Assembly: GCA_029210045.1 (NCBI GenBank)
Contig: JARGNX010000012.1
Location: forward strand, 24,996-88,995
Source: Coxiellaceae bacterium
Lineage (GTDB): Bacteria; Pseudomonadota; Gammaproteobacteria; Coxiellales; Coxiellaceae
Length of the DNA: 64,000 nt
Direction of reading: 5' to 3'
In this document: one piece after another, positions 34,897 to 43,860 of the stretch
How positions within the stretch are numbered: position 1 is the stretch's first letter
Layout of the letters: each line of letters opens with the position of its first letter
Position numbers and translations under genes: made by a program
Notes under the pieces: model-generated
Database searches by the model: none
What the model was told of the DNA's origin: nothing
What the model saw: the letters and a program-made list of their open reading frames with translations, nothing else

Positions 34897-37852
34897 GGCC
34901 ACCTGCATTCGCATGCGTTATAGCCTGGCAGGTTTCATTAAAAGCCTCGACAATATCAGCGCGCATGTGACCTTGGCGTATTTCTCTCACCACGCATGCA
35001 ATTAAATCCCAAGCAGGGTGTGCATTGCTGGGTACTGTGGGGAAAAAGTTCTCTCTGATATCCAATAAGTTTTCTAGCATGCCACTTTCATTGCGGCGAC
35101 GGTGTATTTTACAATATCGATCGATGGTTTGAATAAATAGGGCATCAAGTTTTTCTTTGGAGTTTAGTAGCCCACAAGGCAGCGTGTTGCCGTAATATAA
35201 ATAGCGATCAGTATGTTTATTTTTTCTGTGTTTTTTTGGTCGATCCCTTGACGGCTGGTGGCGGCCTGCAGTTGTGTGTGATAATACATCAGGGTGGCGC
35301 AAAAGGTTTTTTAATATTTTTTGGCGCCTAAAGATGCGTTCCCTAATTGAATTTCCTTCAGCCTGGCAACTAGCAATTAAGTCTGGTTCAAAAAATGCAT
35401 GTTGTGTATGTATTAAGTGAGCTTGAATATAGGGAAAGCCCGATAGCTGTCGGTGGCAGGCAAATATAACTTGGCAGATGGCTTTTTGTTTTTCTGCTTC
35501 TTCAAACTTGGTGCTAAATGCCATATCTCTAACGCCGTTAAGCATGGTTTGTAATGACATATTGACGGCTGGATTGTGATCATACAGCAATTGACCGAGA
35601 AAACCGTGTTCATGTTGAATATGATTACGCAAAAAATGATAGATGGCTATAGAGTCTGGAATGTTGTCATCTGCACGTGCGCGTAAACTTTCGGTAATGG
35701 GTAGGGGGTGTAATGCTGTGGTTATTGGGGTAATGCCGACAAGCGGTAATTGATCTTGGCTAAAATATTGCAATTGATCCTCGTAATCCCCAAGAGTGTT
35801 TGAGGCTAGAAATCCGTCTAACGTTATAGGAAAATTGCTTCGAATAACCTGTGCAATTAAATAACTTTTTTGATCATTTGCAACTGTGACATCCTGAAGA
35901 ATATAGTTCAGTGTATTTCGAACAACATCAGCACCGTATTTTATTTCATCGTTATCATGGCTCATCAGTGAGCCCCCAGCGCCAAAAAGATCATAAGTGT
36001 TTTTATAAAATACGGGGTCATTGAGGACGGTATATAGAAACTGTAAATCGGTTGTTAATTGCCGCCTATTTTCGTCATTAGAATCTTCTAAGTATTCATC
36101 AATAGCATCTAGGGGGAAATAGCGCTTAGTCAGGCTTAGAATGAGAGTAATGCGCTCTAATGGATGCAGCTGGTGATTATTGAATATGCGATCGGCTTCG
36201 CCGCGTAAAAGTGCCAATTGTCGCCGACCTTGGTTGCTGAGGTCGTAGCCAAGTTTATCCAATTTGCCGTTATCGCTAAATAAATCAAAAAAGCGTTGAT
36301 AGATGTTGTGATAAAACTCTGTAGATTCTTTATTTAGGGCATACAGTTTTTCTATAACACTGGTCTCATCCAAGGAGGCGACATCGGATTTCCGTTGTGT
36401 ACTGGCGCGCAGAAAATAGGCTTCAAGAGATAGGTCCTTCGTCGCATCAAAGGGCGGGTTTTCAGTTGGATTGTACGAAGGACTTGGTATTGTATTCAGT
36501 ATCGCTGCGTCAATGCGATCAATATAAAATTGTAGGTTGTGTTCGCCGCGTTTAAAGAGCCATAAATGCTGTGATTCACTTTCGCCGTGTATTAATGCGG
36601 CTATACGGATTAGTTTGTAGGCAGATATTTTACTTTTAAATCGTGCTGCCATCATGCGACAGTAGCTAATGGATTCGCCATTGAGGATGGCAAGTATGCG
36701 CCTTGTGCGCGATATACGGTTGGTGTTAAATCGATTTTCTTCGCTGTATGCCGGCACGCGTTCTTGCGGCTCTAGCTGTTGTTGCCGTGTAGTGGCTAGT
36801 TGCAGGCGAGACTCGGTAAAGGGTGGTGTTTCACGATAAACGCGCTGCCCATTTTCAGAAGGTAGTGTTGCAAATGTATAACCCATAAAATATAAGTGGT
36901 CATAAAGTTCAGTGACCAATTGCTGAAAAGGCTGTGTTAAAAGGCCTGGTTTTAATAGTAGTTGTTCTTCAATGGTATCCAAGTGAATGAAAATGGTTTT
37001 AATTACCTGGTTAACTTGCTGTGTGTGTTGTGACAGCTTACCTAATATGGAATATATCCGGCTGGAAAATTGATTAATGGTACCATTAGTGTGATAACGG
37101 ATTTCTTCTTTGTTTTGTCTGACGAGTTTTAAGCAATGAATTAGTGTGCCAATGCCGATACCATCTAACGTTATTTTTTTCTCAATATGATCGAGTAACA
37201 GGCGTGTTTTTGAGTTCATGATATCAGCGCTGGGGTGGCTGCCGCCCAGTAGTGACAATATCCAACTTACCCATCCTGGCCATAAGCCTGAAGATTCGGG
37301 TGCAAACGAAGAGGCGATCATAGCAGCAGTAGTTAATGCGGCGCGATCGCAGCCGGTGCTTAGTGAAACCCATGCCTTGGTTGCGTTGTGCACGGCCTTG
37401 GTCTCAAGTGCATGGATTTTTTGCATTAAAGTTAATTGAGCGGCTTCCGGTTCTAGTGTGATGTTTAAATCATCGTAACAAAGCGTGTGTCTATATAATT
37501 TATATGAAGCAACGGCTAAAGTGGCGACTGCTGTCGTAGGGTAGATATAAGATGCAGCGATGCTGGCAAGTGATGTGATCATCCATGGCACCATGCCAAA
37601 ATACAGGGAGTCTACTAGCATCATGCTGGCAGAGGTAAGCATGATGTTGGTTTTATATTGCCATAGCCATTGTAAGTTGGCATACGTCCTTTCGGCTACG
37701 TTGATAGCCATCAAGCTATTTCTCATCGTGTGCATGCGAGGGTGATTCATTGCACCTGGAATCTGCAATTGCTCGCTTTTTTGTTTTAAATACGCAGACA
37801 GGCTGTTTTGTCTGAAATGCTCTGTTAAATGGTGTTCTATATTCGCTCTCAT
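34874..37852 (-). CDS. Large orphan protein with membrane segments near the N-terminus
   Basis: 992 aa from the ATG at 37852 (MRANIEHHLTEHF). The frame is open a further 72 codons, but that would overlap the divergent MFS gene, and the shorter form leaves room for a promoter (TACAAT lies just upstream). Three or so hydrophobic stretches occupy about 70-130 (MLTSASMMLVDSLYFGMVPW, SLASIAASYIY), with another weak one near 200. The remaining ~800 residues are helical and soluble with no repeat or motif I recognise, and a basic KKHRKNKH patch near 900. The C-terminus is GGPSVASLG. No PmrA-like box was found upstream. Its size, orphan nature and membrane hairpin suggest a host-membrane-targeted effector, but this is inference. 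Confidence 0.75.
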   Translation of the reverse strand: MRANIEHHLTEHFRQNSLSAYLKQKSEQLQIPGAMNHPRMHTMRNSLMAINVAERTYANLQWLWQYKTNIMLTSASMMLVDSLYFGMVPWMITSLASIAASYIYPTTAVATLAVASYKLYRHTLCYDDLNITLEPEAAQLTLMQKIHALETKAVHNATKAWVSLSTGCDRAALTTAAMIASSFAPESSGLWPGWVSWILSLLGGSHPSADIMNSKTRLLLDHIEKKITLDGIGIGTLIHCLKLVRQNKEEIRYHTNGTINQFSSRIYSILGKLSQHTQQVNQVIKTIFIHLDTIEEQLLLKPGLLTQPFQQLVTELYDHLYFMGYTFATLPSENGQRVYRETPPFTESRLQLATTRQQQLEPQERVPAYSEENRFNTNRISRTRRILAILNGESISYCRMMAARFKSKISAYKLIRIAALIHGESESQHLWLFKRGEHNLQFYIDRIDAAILNTIPSPSYNPTENPPFDATKDLSLEAYFLRASTQRKSDVASLDETSVIEKLYALNKESTEFYHNIYQRFFDLFSDNGKLDKLGYDLSNQGRRQLALLRGEADRIFNNHQLHPLERITLILSLTKRYFPLDAIDEYLEDSNDENRRQLTTDLQFLYTVLNDPVFYKNTYDLFGAGGSLMSHDNDEIKYGADVVRNTLNYILQDVTVANDQKSYLIAQVIRSNFPITLDGFLASNTLGDYEDQLQYFSQDQLPLVGITPITTALHPLPITESLRARADDNIPDSIAIYHFLRNHIQHEHGFLGQLLYDHNPAVNMSLQTMLNGVRDMAFSTKFEEAEKQKAICQVIFACHRQLSGFPYIQAHLIHTQHAFFEPDLIASCQAEGNSIRERIFRRQKILKNLLRHPDVLSHTTAGRHQPSRDRPKKHRKNKHTDRYLYYGNTLPCGLLNSKEKLDALFIQTIDRYCKIHRRRNESGMLENLLDIRENFFPTVPSNAHPAWDLIACVVREIRQGHMRADIVEAFNETCQAITHANAGGPSVASLG

Positions 37853-38023
37853 AATGCGAGTATTGTACCTATTTTGAACGAAAAGTATATATACCAATGC
37901 CCTGTATTGTTTTGGCTCAAAAAGTTGGCTACAATTCGCCATCCTTCCTTGCGGGCACATAACAAGTGCCGCACCGATCCTTTTAGTTTGACTCTCAGTA
38001 GTTAGCATGTTTAGGTATTGATT

Positions 38024-39262
38024 ATGAACAAAAAAATTGAAAAAAGTGGTACTAATAAAATCTGGCATTTGGCGCCGCTATTTCTGGTTATCTTAATTGA
38101 CGGCATGGGTCTGGGTTTATTATTCCCCGTATTGAATGCACTGATTATTGAGCCGCAGTCAGGTTTTGTGGTTCATCATAGCGCGCAGTGGCGTTCGATG
38201 ATGTATGGCATTACGATTGGCATCTTTATGTTGAGCTGGTTTTTTGGTGCCTCTATATTAGGTGACCTATCGGATATGGTGGGGCGTAAAAAATCATTGA
38301 TGATTTGTTTGTTGGGAGCTTTTGCGGGTTATTTGCTTTCGGCGATTGCTATTCCTATGGGCAGTTTAAGCTTATTGATTGTAGGGCGTATCATTGCTGG
38401 TTTTACCGCAGGCAGTCAGCCGATTGCGCAAGCGGCAATTGTTGATGTCAGCACTGAAGAGCATAAGGCGCGCAACATCAGTTTGATTTTATTAGCGGTG
38501 TCAGTAGGCTTTGTGATAGGACCCATTTTTGGTGGGCTGTTAACGGCTAAAAATTTGGTATCATGGTTTAACTTTTCAACGCCTTTGTACTTTGCAGCAT
38601 TAATCTCGTTGGCGAATGCGGTTATTCTTTGGTTTACATTTGATGAGACTTTTCATCGTGAGGGTAAAGTACGCATTAAGCTTCACCATGCAATACAGGT
38701 ATTTATTTCTGCATTCCAGCATAAACGAATTCGTTATTTATCATTGGTATTGTTCGTGTTTATTCTTGGTTGGAGTAACTACTTTTCATTTATCTCAATG
38801 TTTATGTTTGATCGTTATGCTTATAACGAAACCTGGACATCATGGTTCTTGGCGGATATGGCCTTAGGTTTTGCGGTGGGTTGTTATCTAGTGGATGTCG
38901 TCACCACGCGATTAGGATTAAAATGGACGGTAGTTGTTGGTTTGCTGCTAACGACTGTGTTTATTGCAGTGCTCACTTGGACGCATGATATTACGCTGAG
39001 TTGGATTATGAATTTCTTTGTAGGTGTCACGGTAGCTAATGCTTATTCAACCCTATTGACCATATTTTCTAATCGTGTGAGTAGCGAAGAGCAGGGTTGG
39101 GTTATGGGTGTTACAGGTTCGATTCTGGCATTGGCTTTTGCTATTGTGTCGTTTGCTGTTGGGCCCTTTACGCGCGACCTGGTGAGTTTGCCGCTGATTC
39201 TCGGTGCTATCGGTATGGCGGTTGCTGGATTGTTGTTACTGCCTTATCGTGAGGAAGGTTAA
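38024..39262 (+). CDS. MFS transporter, tetracycline/multidrug-efflux-like
   Basis: 412 aa, 12 membrane segments. MFS motif A is LGDLSDMVGRKKSLMICLLG; TM4-5 carry IVGRIIAGFTAGSQPIAQAAIVD (TetA/MdtG-like motif C region), with FVIGPIFGGLL in TM5. The start is the ATG at 38024; the frame opens two codons earlier at a TTG. It is divergent from the large orphan gene. A REP-like palindrome follows its stop. Substrate unknown. Confidence 0.88.
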   Translation: MNKKIEKSGTNKIWHLAPLFLVILIDGMGLGLLFPVLNALIIEPQSGFVVHHSAQWRSMMYGITIGIFMLSWFFGASILGDLSDMVGRKKSLMICLLGAFAGYLLSAIAIPMGSLSLLIVGRIIAGFTAGSQPIAQAAIVDVSTEEHKARNISLILLAVSVGFVIGPIFGGLLTAKNLVSWFNFSTPLYFAALISLANAVILWFTFDETFHREGKVRIKLHHAIQVFISAFQHKRIRYLSLVLFVFILGWSNYFSFISMFMFDRYAYNETWTSWFLADMALGFAVGCYLVDVVTTRLGLKWTVVVGLLLTTVFIAVLTWTHDITLSWIMNFFVGVTVANAYSTLLTIFSNRVSSEEQGWVMGVTGSILALAFAIVSFAVGPFTRDLVSLPLILGAIGMAVAGLLLLPYREEG

Positions 39263-39263
39263 T

Positions 39264-39310
39264 TGTCATCCCGTACTTGCCTTGTCATCCCTGGCCCCGA
39301 CCAGGGATCC
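39264..39310. repeat. REP-like palindrome between the MFS gene and copA
   Basis: GTCATCCCGTACTTGCCTTG (arm without a partner) followed by GTCATCCCTGG CCCCGA CCAGGGATCC, a full inverted repeat. Same family as the other copies. Confidence 0.8.
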
Positions 39311-39416
39311 CGTCAGCAACCAAGGCGCCCTTTACCGAAGGGTGGCATGGCCCTCTAGCAACATACTATAATAGCGTTTATGCTTAATGGTACGTAAAGC
39401 CTGAAAGGAGTAGCCC

Positions 39417-41450
39417 GTGTCCAGTTGTTGCGATATGAATAAGCCACAAGCCAGTGGTGATGAAGAGCACAGACAATACAAGCAACTGGTATATAAGAGT
39501 ATTGTAGCGATAGTGGTTGGCGCGATTTTTTTTATTGGTCCTTATATAGGCATTTTCCCTGAGTTAGAAACCACAGCAGGCCATTGGTTTTGGCCAATCA
39601 GCTTAGTGATTGTGGCGGGGGTTATTTTTTATACTGGTCGACACTTTTATATAGGTGCTTACCAGTCATTCCTTAATCATACAGCTAATATGGATACCTT
39701 GGTGGCATCAGGTACGTTTGCCGCCTGGTTATATTCGGCTATATCGATTGTCTTTGGTGCATTTCTACCGGATGTGGCGCGCGCGGTGTATTTTGATACG
39801 GCCTGTTTGGTGATTGGTTTTGTTGTGTTGGGTTCAGCTATGGAGATGAAGGCGCGCGGCCAAACCAATGCAGCGATTGCACGCTTAATGGAATTAGCGC
39901 CAGATACGGCGATTGTAGTGCGGCATGGTGAGGACAAGGTGGTATCAATTGAAGACATTCAAGTAGGTGACACCGTGCGTTTACGTCCCGGCGATCGTGT
40001 GCCGGTAGATGGCAAGGTGATTGAAGGTGAAACTTTAATTGATGAATCGATGTTGACGGGTGAGCCGTTGCCAGTTAAAAAAACCATTGGTGATGAAGTG
40101 GTAACAGGTACCAGCAATCAAAAGGGGTCGGTGCTATTTCATGCGACACGTGTTGGTGCTGATACAGCGTTAGCTAATATTATTGAGACCGTGCAAAAAG
40201 CACAGCGTAGTAAGCCTGCGATAGGTAAGTTGACGGATAAAATTGCCAGTGTATTTGCACCGTTGGTTTTAATACTGGCTCTAGTGACTGCGATTTTTTG
40301 GTTAACGTTTGGACCACCGCCAGTGATAGCGCATGTGTTAATGACAGGTATTGCGGTGTTATTGATTGCTTGCCCTTGTGCTTTGGGTTTAGCAACGCCG
40401 ATATCGATAATGATTGCGGTAGGCAAGGCGGCAGAGCATGGCATTATTGTGCGTAATGGTGATGCGCTGCAAAAAGCAAAGTCATTAACGGCAGTTGTGT
40501 TGGATAAGACGGGTACGATTACGCAAGGTAAGCCGTCAGTAACTGATGTGGTAGCTGTGGCAGGTTATGAAGGTAATCAAGTGTTGCGATATGCTGCGAG
40601 TATCGAAGGCAGCTCAGAGCATCCATTAGCACAGGCGGTGGTAACGCGTGCAAAAGAGTTAGAGTTGAATTTATTAGCGGTGGAAAGTTTTGAAGCATTA
40701 AGTGGTTTAGGTGTTAAGGCAACCGTTGATGGCCAGCAGGTATTATTAGGTAATCGACGCTTTATGGTGGAAAGCAAAATTGATTGCACAGCGATTGATG
40801 GTCAAGTGGATGATTTAATGCGTGCGGCCAAAACACCAGTCTATGTTGTGGTGGATAATCAATTGGCAGGTTTTTTGGCTATTTCGGATGCGATTAAAGC
40901 CGATTCAAAACAGGCTATTGCGCAGTTTAAAGAGCTAGGTTTGCGTGTCGTGATGTTAACCGGCGATAGTCGTGCGACGGCGGCAGCGGTGGCTAAAGAA
41001 GTGGGCATTGACGAGAAAGATATTTTTGCTGAGGTGTTACCGGTTGATAAAGATCAAGCAATTGCGCAGCTTGCTGAGCAAGGTGAAATTGTAGCCATGT
41101 GCGGTGATGGTATTAATGATGCGGCAGCATTGGCGCGGGCAGATGTCGGTTTTGCTATTGGTAGTGGTACGGATATCGCGATTGACAGCGCGGACATGGT
41201 GTTAATGAATGATTCATTGTCTTGTGTGGTGACAGCGATTCAGTTGTCTCGTGCGACCATGCGCAACATTAAGCAAAATTTATTTGGTGCGTTTATTTAT
41301 AATGTATGTGGTATACCCATTGCGGCGGGCGTATTCTTTCCGTTATTTGGTGTGTTGTTAAGCCCTATTATTGCCGGCATTGCAATGGCCGCATCATCAT
41401 TAACAGTGGTTATTAATGCTAACCGATTACGTTTAGTGAGGTTAAAATGA
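39417..41450 (+). CDS. copA: Copper-exporting P1B-type ATPase
   Basis: 677 aa, starting at a GTG with AGGAG 8 bp upstream. Cu+ export from the cytosol. Motifs: TGEPLPVKK (A domain), CPC at 319-321 (IACPCALGLATP), phosphorylation DKTGT at Asp363, HP as SSEHPLAQA, GDGIND at 563-568, and the TM7/TM8 Cu+ signatures YNVCGIP and MAASSLTVVINANRLR of the P1B-1 subgroup. It has no N-terminal HMA (CxxC) domain, only a short SSCCDM stretch, so metal delivery may rely on another chaperone. It is coupled by a 4-bp ATGA overlap to a cupredoxin gene. Confidence 0.94.
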   Translation: MSSCCDMNKPQASGDEEHRQYKQLVYKSIVAIVVGAIFFIGPYIGIFPELETTAGHWFWPISLVIVAGVIFYTGRHFYIGAYQSFLNHTANMDTLVASGTFAAWLYSAISIVFGAFLPDVARAVYFDTACLVIGFVVLGSAMEMKARGQTNAAIARLMELAPDTAIVVRHGEDKVVSIEDIQVGDTVRLRPGDRVPVDGKVIEGETLIDESMLTGEPLPVKKTIGDEVVTGTSNQKGSVLFHATRVGADTALANIIETVQKAQRSKPAIGKLTDKIASVFAPLVLILALVTAIFWLTFGPPPVIAHVLMTGIAVLLIACPCALGLATPISIMIAVGKAAEHGIIVRNGDALQKAKSLTAVVLDKTGTITQGKPSVTDVVAVAGYEGNQVLRYAASIEGSSEHPLAQAVVTRAKELELNLLAVESFEALSGLGVKATVDGQQVLLGNRRFMVESKIDCTAIDGQVDDLMRAAKTPVYVVVDNQLAGFLAISDAIKADSKQAIAQFKELGLRVVMLTGDSRATAAAVAKEVGIDEKDIFAEVLPVDKDQAIAQLAEQGEIVAMCGDGINDAAALARADVGFAIGSGTDIAIDSADMVLMNDSLSCVVTAIQLSRATMRNIKQNLFGAFIYNVCGIPIAAGVFFPLFGVLLSPIIAGIAMAASSLTVVINANRLRLVRLK

Positions 41451-41809
41451 TTTGGGTTATTGATATCGTATTAGTATTAATTGTTCTATTTATTATTTAT
41501 TGGTTTTGGTTATACAAAGCTAAATCAGCTGATGTGATTAATAAACACCAAGCGATTGATGTGATTGTTGATAATGGTGTCTATACGCCGGGCAGTATTC
41601 AGTCGAAGGTGGGAGAGTCAGTTACGTTACGTTTTACACGAAAAGCAGCGAGTCCATGTGCTTCTACGGTCGTGTTTGCTGACTTTGATCAAAGTGCGGA
41701 ATTGCCGTTGAATCAAACGGTGGAAATAACGGTAACACCTGATAAAGTAGGTGAATTTGATTTTACCTGCGAGATGGGTATGTATCGTGGCAAGCTAATT
41801 GTTATGTGA
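41447..41809 (+). CDS. Membrane-anchored cupredoxin partner of CopA
   Basis: 120 aa with one N-terminal membrane helix (about 3-25), then a cupredoxin-like beta sandwich: VDNGVYTPGSIQSKVGESVTLRFTRK, ASPCASTVVF, and CEMGMYRGKLIVM. Likely copper ligands are Cys, Met and acidic residues in SPCAS and FTCEMGMYRG. The family (plastocyanin-like domain next to CopA) is thought to take copper in the periplasm. The start codon overlaps the copA stop by 4 bp. Its stop overlaps the convergent kinase-like gene by 8 bp. Confidence 0.85.
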   Translation: MIWVIDIVLVLIVLFIIYWFWLYKAKSADVINKHQAIDVIVDNGVYTPGSIQSKVGESVTLRFTRKAASPCASTVVFADFDQSAELPLNQTVEITVTPDKVGEFDFTCEMGMYRGKLIVM

Positions 41810-43160
41810 TGCTAACACGTGCGCCGGCATCAGGTGTTTCATCCTCCCTATCTGTGTTGTGATATTTATGTTTTATAATATCGAGTTCGAGCTGTATTTC
41901 ATTGAGTTCTTCAGGTGTAATACGAGCTAAATTTAGTCGCCTTATTAGGTCATTCATTGTTTCTCTTAGCGTAATGAACTCATCTGATTCGGTTGTGGTG
42001 CTGAATAAACGAGGATTGGATGTATACTTAACGCGTTGCTGTTGACGTATATGCCCAAATAATGATTTGCATTCTTGTTGTAAATTAAAAACCTGCACTG
42101 CAAAAGGTGTTTCTTCATTTATAGGTAGCTTGCCATTCGCTAGTGTGGCGTACAGTGCGTGAATGGCGCGTGAAGCAGCAGGGTTTTTTACGGGAGTTAC
42201 CATGTATTTTCTGGCACCTGATTCCGTGTGTTTGATCGACAGAGCGCCAGATTCTGAGGGGGGATATGTAAACCGCTCAATGACAGTATCAGTAAATAGT
42301 TCACGCGAATCGGTTTGGAAGTCAGACAATATGGCCAGTACGGTTGCTAAGGCATGGCAATCTGTTTCAAACGTAGGGTCCATAACTATCTTTCCGGAAG
42401 CTAGCGTTCTGGCTATCTCCTGTTTGAATTGATATTGTGGTGTCCATGGCCCGGCTGTATCTAACTGATTGGATTCAACGTCAACAATGGCAATATCAAT
42501 TAAATTACCCTTGTTATCATAGATAGGAATCATATTTTCAGGTTTGAGATCATTAACTGGCTTGCCAGTTAATTTATGTAAGATGTCTATCTTATGCAGT
42601 ATTTTTTGAAAGGCAATAACCACTTCTTCGGTAGAAAACTTTTTCTCACGGTCGTCTGTGGCGTCGTCAAATAGATCGCTATTGCCATACCATTCCATGA
42701 CGAGATACACTTTTCCATTGCTTTTAAACCAGGTGGCGAATTGATTGAGTGCTGTATAGCATTTCACGGCCGCTTTGGCCGATTCCTCTTGTTCGAGTGT
42801 ACTAAGTTTGTTGCTGGTATCATAAATTTTTACAGCTAGTTTTTTAGGTATTTTGCATTCATCAGTGTGAGGTTTTGTTTCGGTATCGACTTCTTTAGGT
42901 GTTAGCCGGTCGGCTGGTTTAACGATAGAGAAGCCACCGACGTGCCTGGCACGCCTTTTACGTCTCTCCAGTTTGGAGGGGAAATGCTTCAGCTTGGTTT
43001 GTAGTTTGGAGCATTGAGTGAGTGTTAATTTTGACCCGGTGTGGGCTAATTGAAAAATGTGTGTGCTACCATCAAGGTCGGTAATTTGTATGTGTGAGTG
43101 TGTCTTCTCTGGATCATCTTTACGTCGCAATTTTTCGCCTGTACGTACTTCTCTACTCAT
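41802..43160 (-). CDS. Divergent Ser/Thr protein-kinase-like protein, candidate effector
   Basis: 452 aa from the ATG at 43160 (GGGAGGGG 7 bp upstream). Protein-kinase motifs in order: VGGFSIVKPAD (glycine-loop-like, reduced), KLAVKIYD with Lys111, acidic QEESAKAAVK (helix C), hinge LVMEWYGN, catalytic loop VNDLKPENM (Asp204, Asn209; the His-Arg of HRD is Val-Asn), and IVDVES for DFG (Asp227 kept). ATP, Mg and catalytic acid residues all survive, so activity is plausible despite divergence. Eukaryote-like kinases (LegK type) are Dot/Icm effectors in Legionella. The C-terminus is acidic (DREDETPDAG). Only one TTAA half-site was found upstream, not a full PmrA-like box. Confidence 0.72.
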   Translation of the reverse strand: MSREVRTGEKLRRKDDPEKTHSHIQITDLDGSTHIFQLAHTGSKLTLTQCSKLQTKLKHFPSKLERRKRRARHVGGFSIVKPADRLTPKEVDTETKPHTDECKIPKKLAVKIYDTSNKLSTLEQEESAKAAVKCYTALNQFATWFKSNGKVYLVMEWYGNSDLFDDATDDREKKFSTEEVVIAFQKILHKIDILHKLTGKPVNDLKPENMIPIYDNKGNLIDIAIVDVESNQLDTAGPWTPQYQFKQEIARTLASGKIVMDPTFETDCHALATVLAILSDFQTDSRELFTDTVIERFTYPPSESGALSIKHTESGARKYMVTPVKNPAASRAIHALYATLANGKLPINEETPFAVQVFNLQQECKSLFGHIRQQQRVKYTSNPRLFSTTTESDEFITLRETMNDLIRRLNLARITPEELNEIQLELDIIKHKYHNTDREDETPDAGARVSIT

Positions 43161-43331
43161 GTTGCGTCCCCTCCCACAGGTTAGACTGCAGAGCATAACA
43201 TGATTTTTTTTTAAGAGTACATGGTTTTTCGAAGTTCATTTACGCACACAGCAGTGTGCTCCTATTGTAAATAGATGCTAGTTGGAGGTATGCTGGTTGG
43301 TATTCGAAATGATTGCATGGAGCAAACGAAT

Positions 43332-43841
43332 ATGAAAACATTTTTTACAGCTGTAATTTCTTTGATAGTTGGTTTTATCATTGGTGCGGCGGTGATGCTT
43401 ATTATGTACCCCTATTGGTTTCCACCAGCACAAGTAAACGAAATTGTGCAAGATGCAAGCAATAAAACGATTATAGCGCGAGGTGAATTTATTCATCCAA
43501 ACCCATCAGATCCAGTGCATTGGGGAAAAGGTAACACCTCTATATATCAGCAGGCAGGTCAAACAGAGGTTTTTTTAGCGAAAAATTTTGCAGTAGGACC
43601 TGGACCGGCATTTCATATCTATTTATCTCAAGCCAGTGATATCAAGACTAACGATGACTTTAAAAAAGCGACTAATTATGATTTAGGTGGCTTGAAAAGT
43701 TTTAAAGGCAGCCAGGTATATCAAGTGCCATCGAATGTTGATATGAGCAAGGTAAAGTCAGTGGTTGTTTGGTGTGTGCGCTTTAGTCAACTAATTACAT
43801 CGGCGAATCTACAGCCTGCAGATGCAGCATCTGATGGTTGA
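43332..43841 (+). CDS. Membrane-anchored DM13-domain protein
   Basis: 169 aa from the ATG at 43332 (GGAG 9 bp upstream; the frame opens 19 codons earlier). One N-terminal membrane helix (about 5-32), then a DM13 domain (about 45-165): ARGEFIHPNPSDPVHWGKGNTSIY, GPAFHIYLSQ, GLKSFKGSQVYQVP, and KSVVVWCVRFSQLITSANL, with the conserved Cys of 'WC..F'. DM13 domains are proposed to be redox/electron-transfer modules; the partner is unknown. It lies alone between two minus-strand effector-like genes. Confidence 0.82.
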   Translation: MKTFFTAVISLIVGFIIGAAVMLIMYPYWFPPAQVNEIVQDASNKTIIARGEFIHPNPSDPVHWGKGNTSIYQQAGQTEVFLAKNFAVGPGPAFHIYLSQASDIKTNDDFKKATNYDLGGLKSFKGSQVYQVPSNVDMSKVKSVVVWCVRFSQLITSANLQPADAASDG

Positions 43842-43860
43842 TGCACAGTTATAGCGGGAG

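Noticed and set aside
37853..38023. PmrA-like box before the 992-aa orphan gene
   Set aside because: No TTAA in the divergent region; only a TACAAT -10-like hexamer near the start codon.
43161..43300. PmrA-like box before the kinase-like gene
   Set aside because: Only one TTAA half-site, no partner at 11 bp and no good hexamer at the 15-bp offset.
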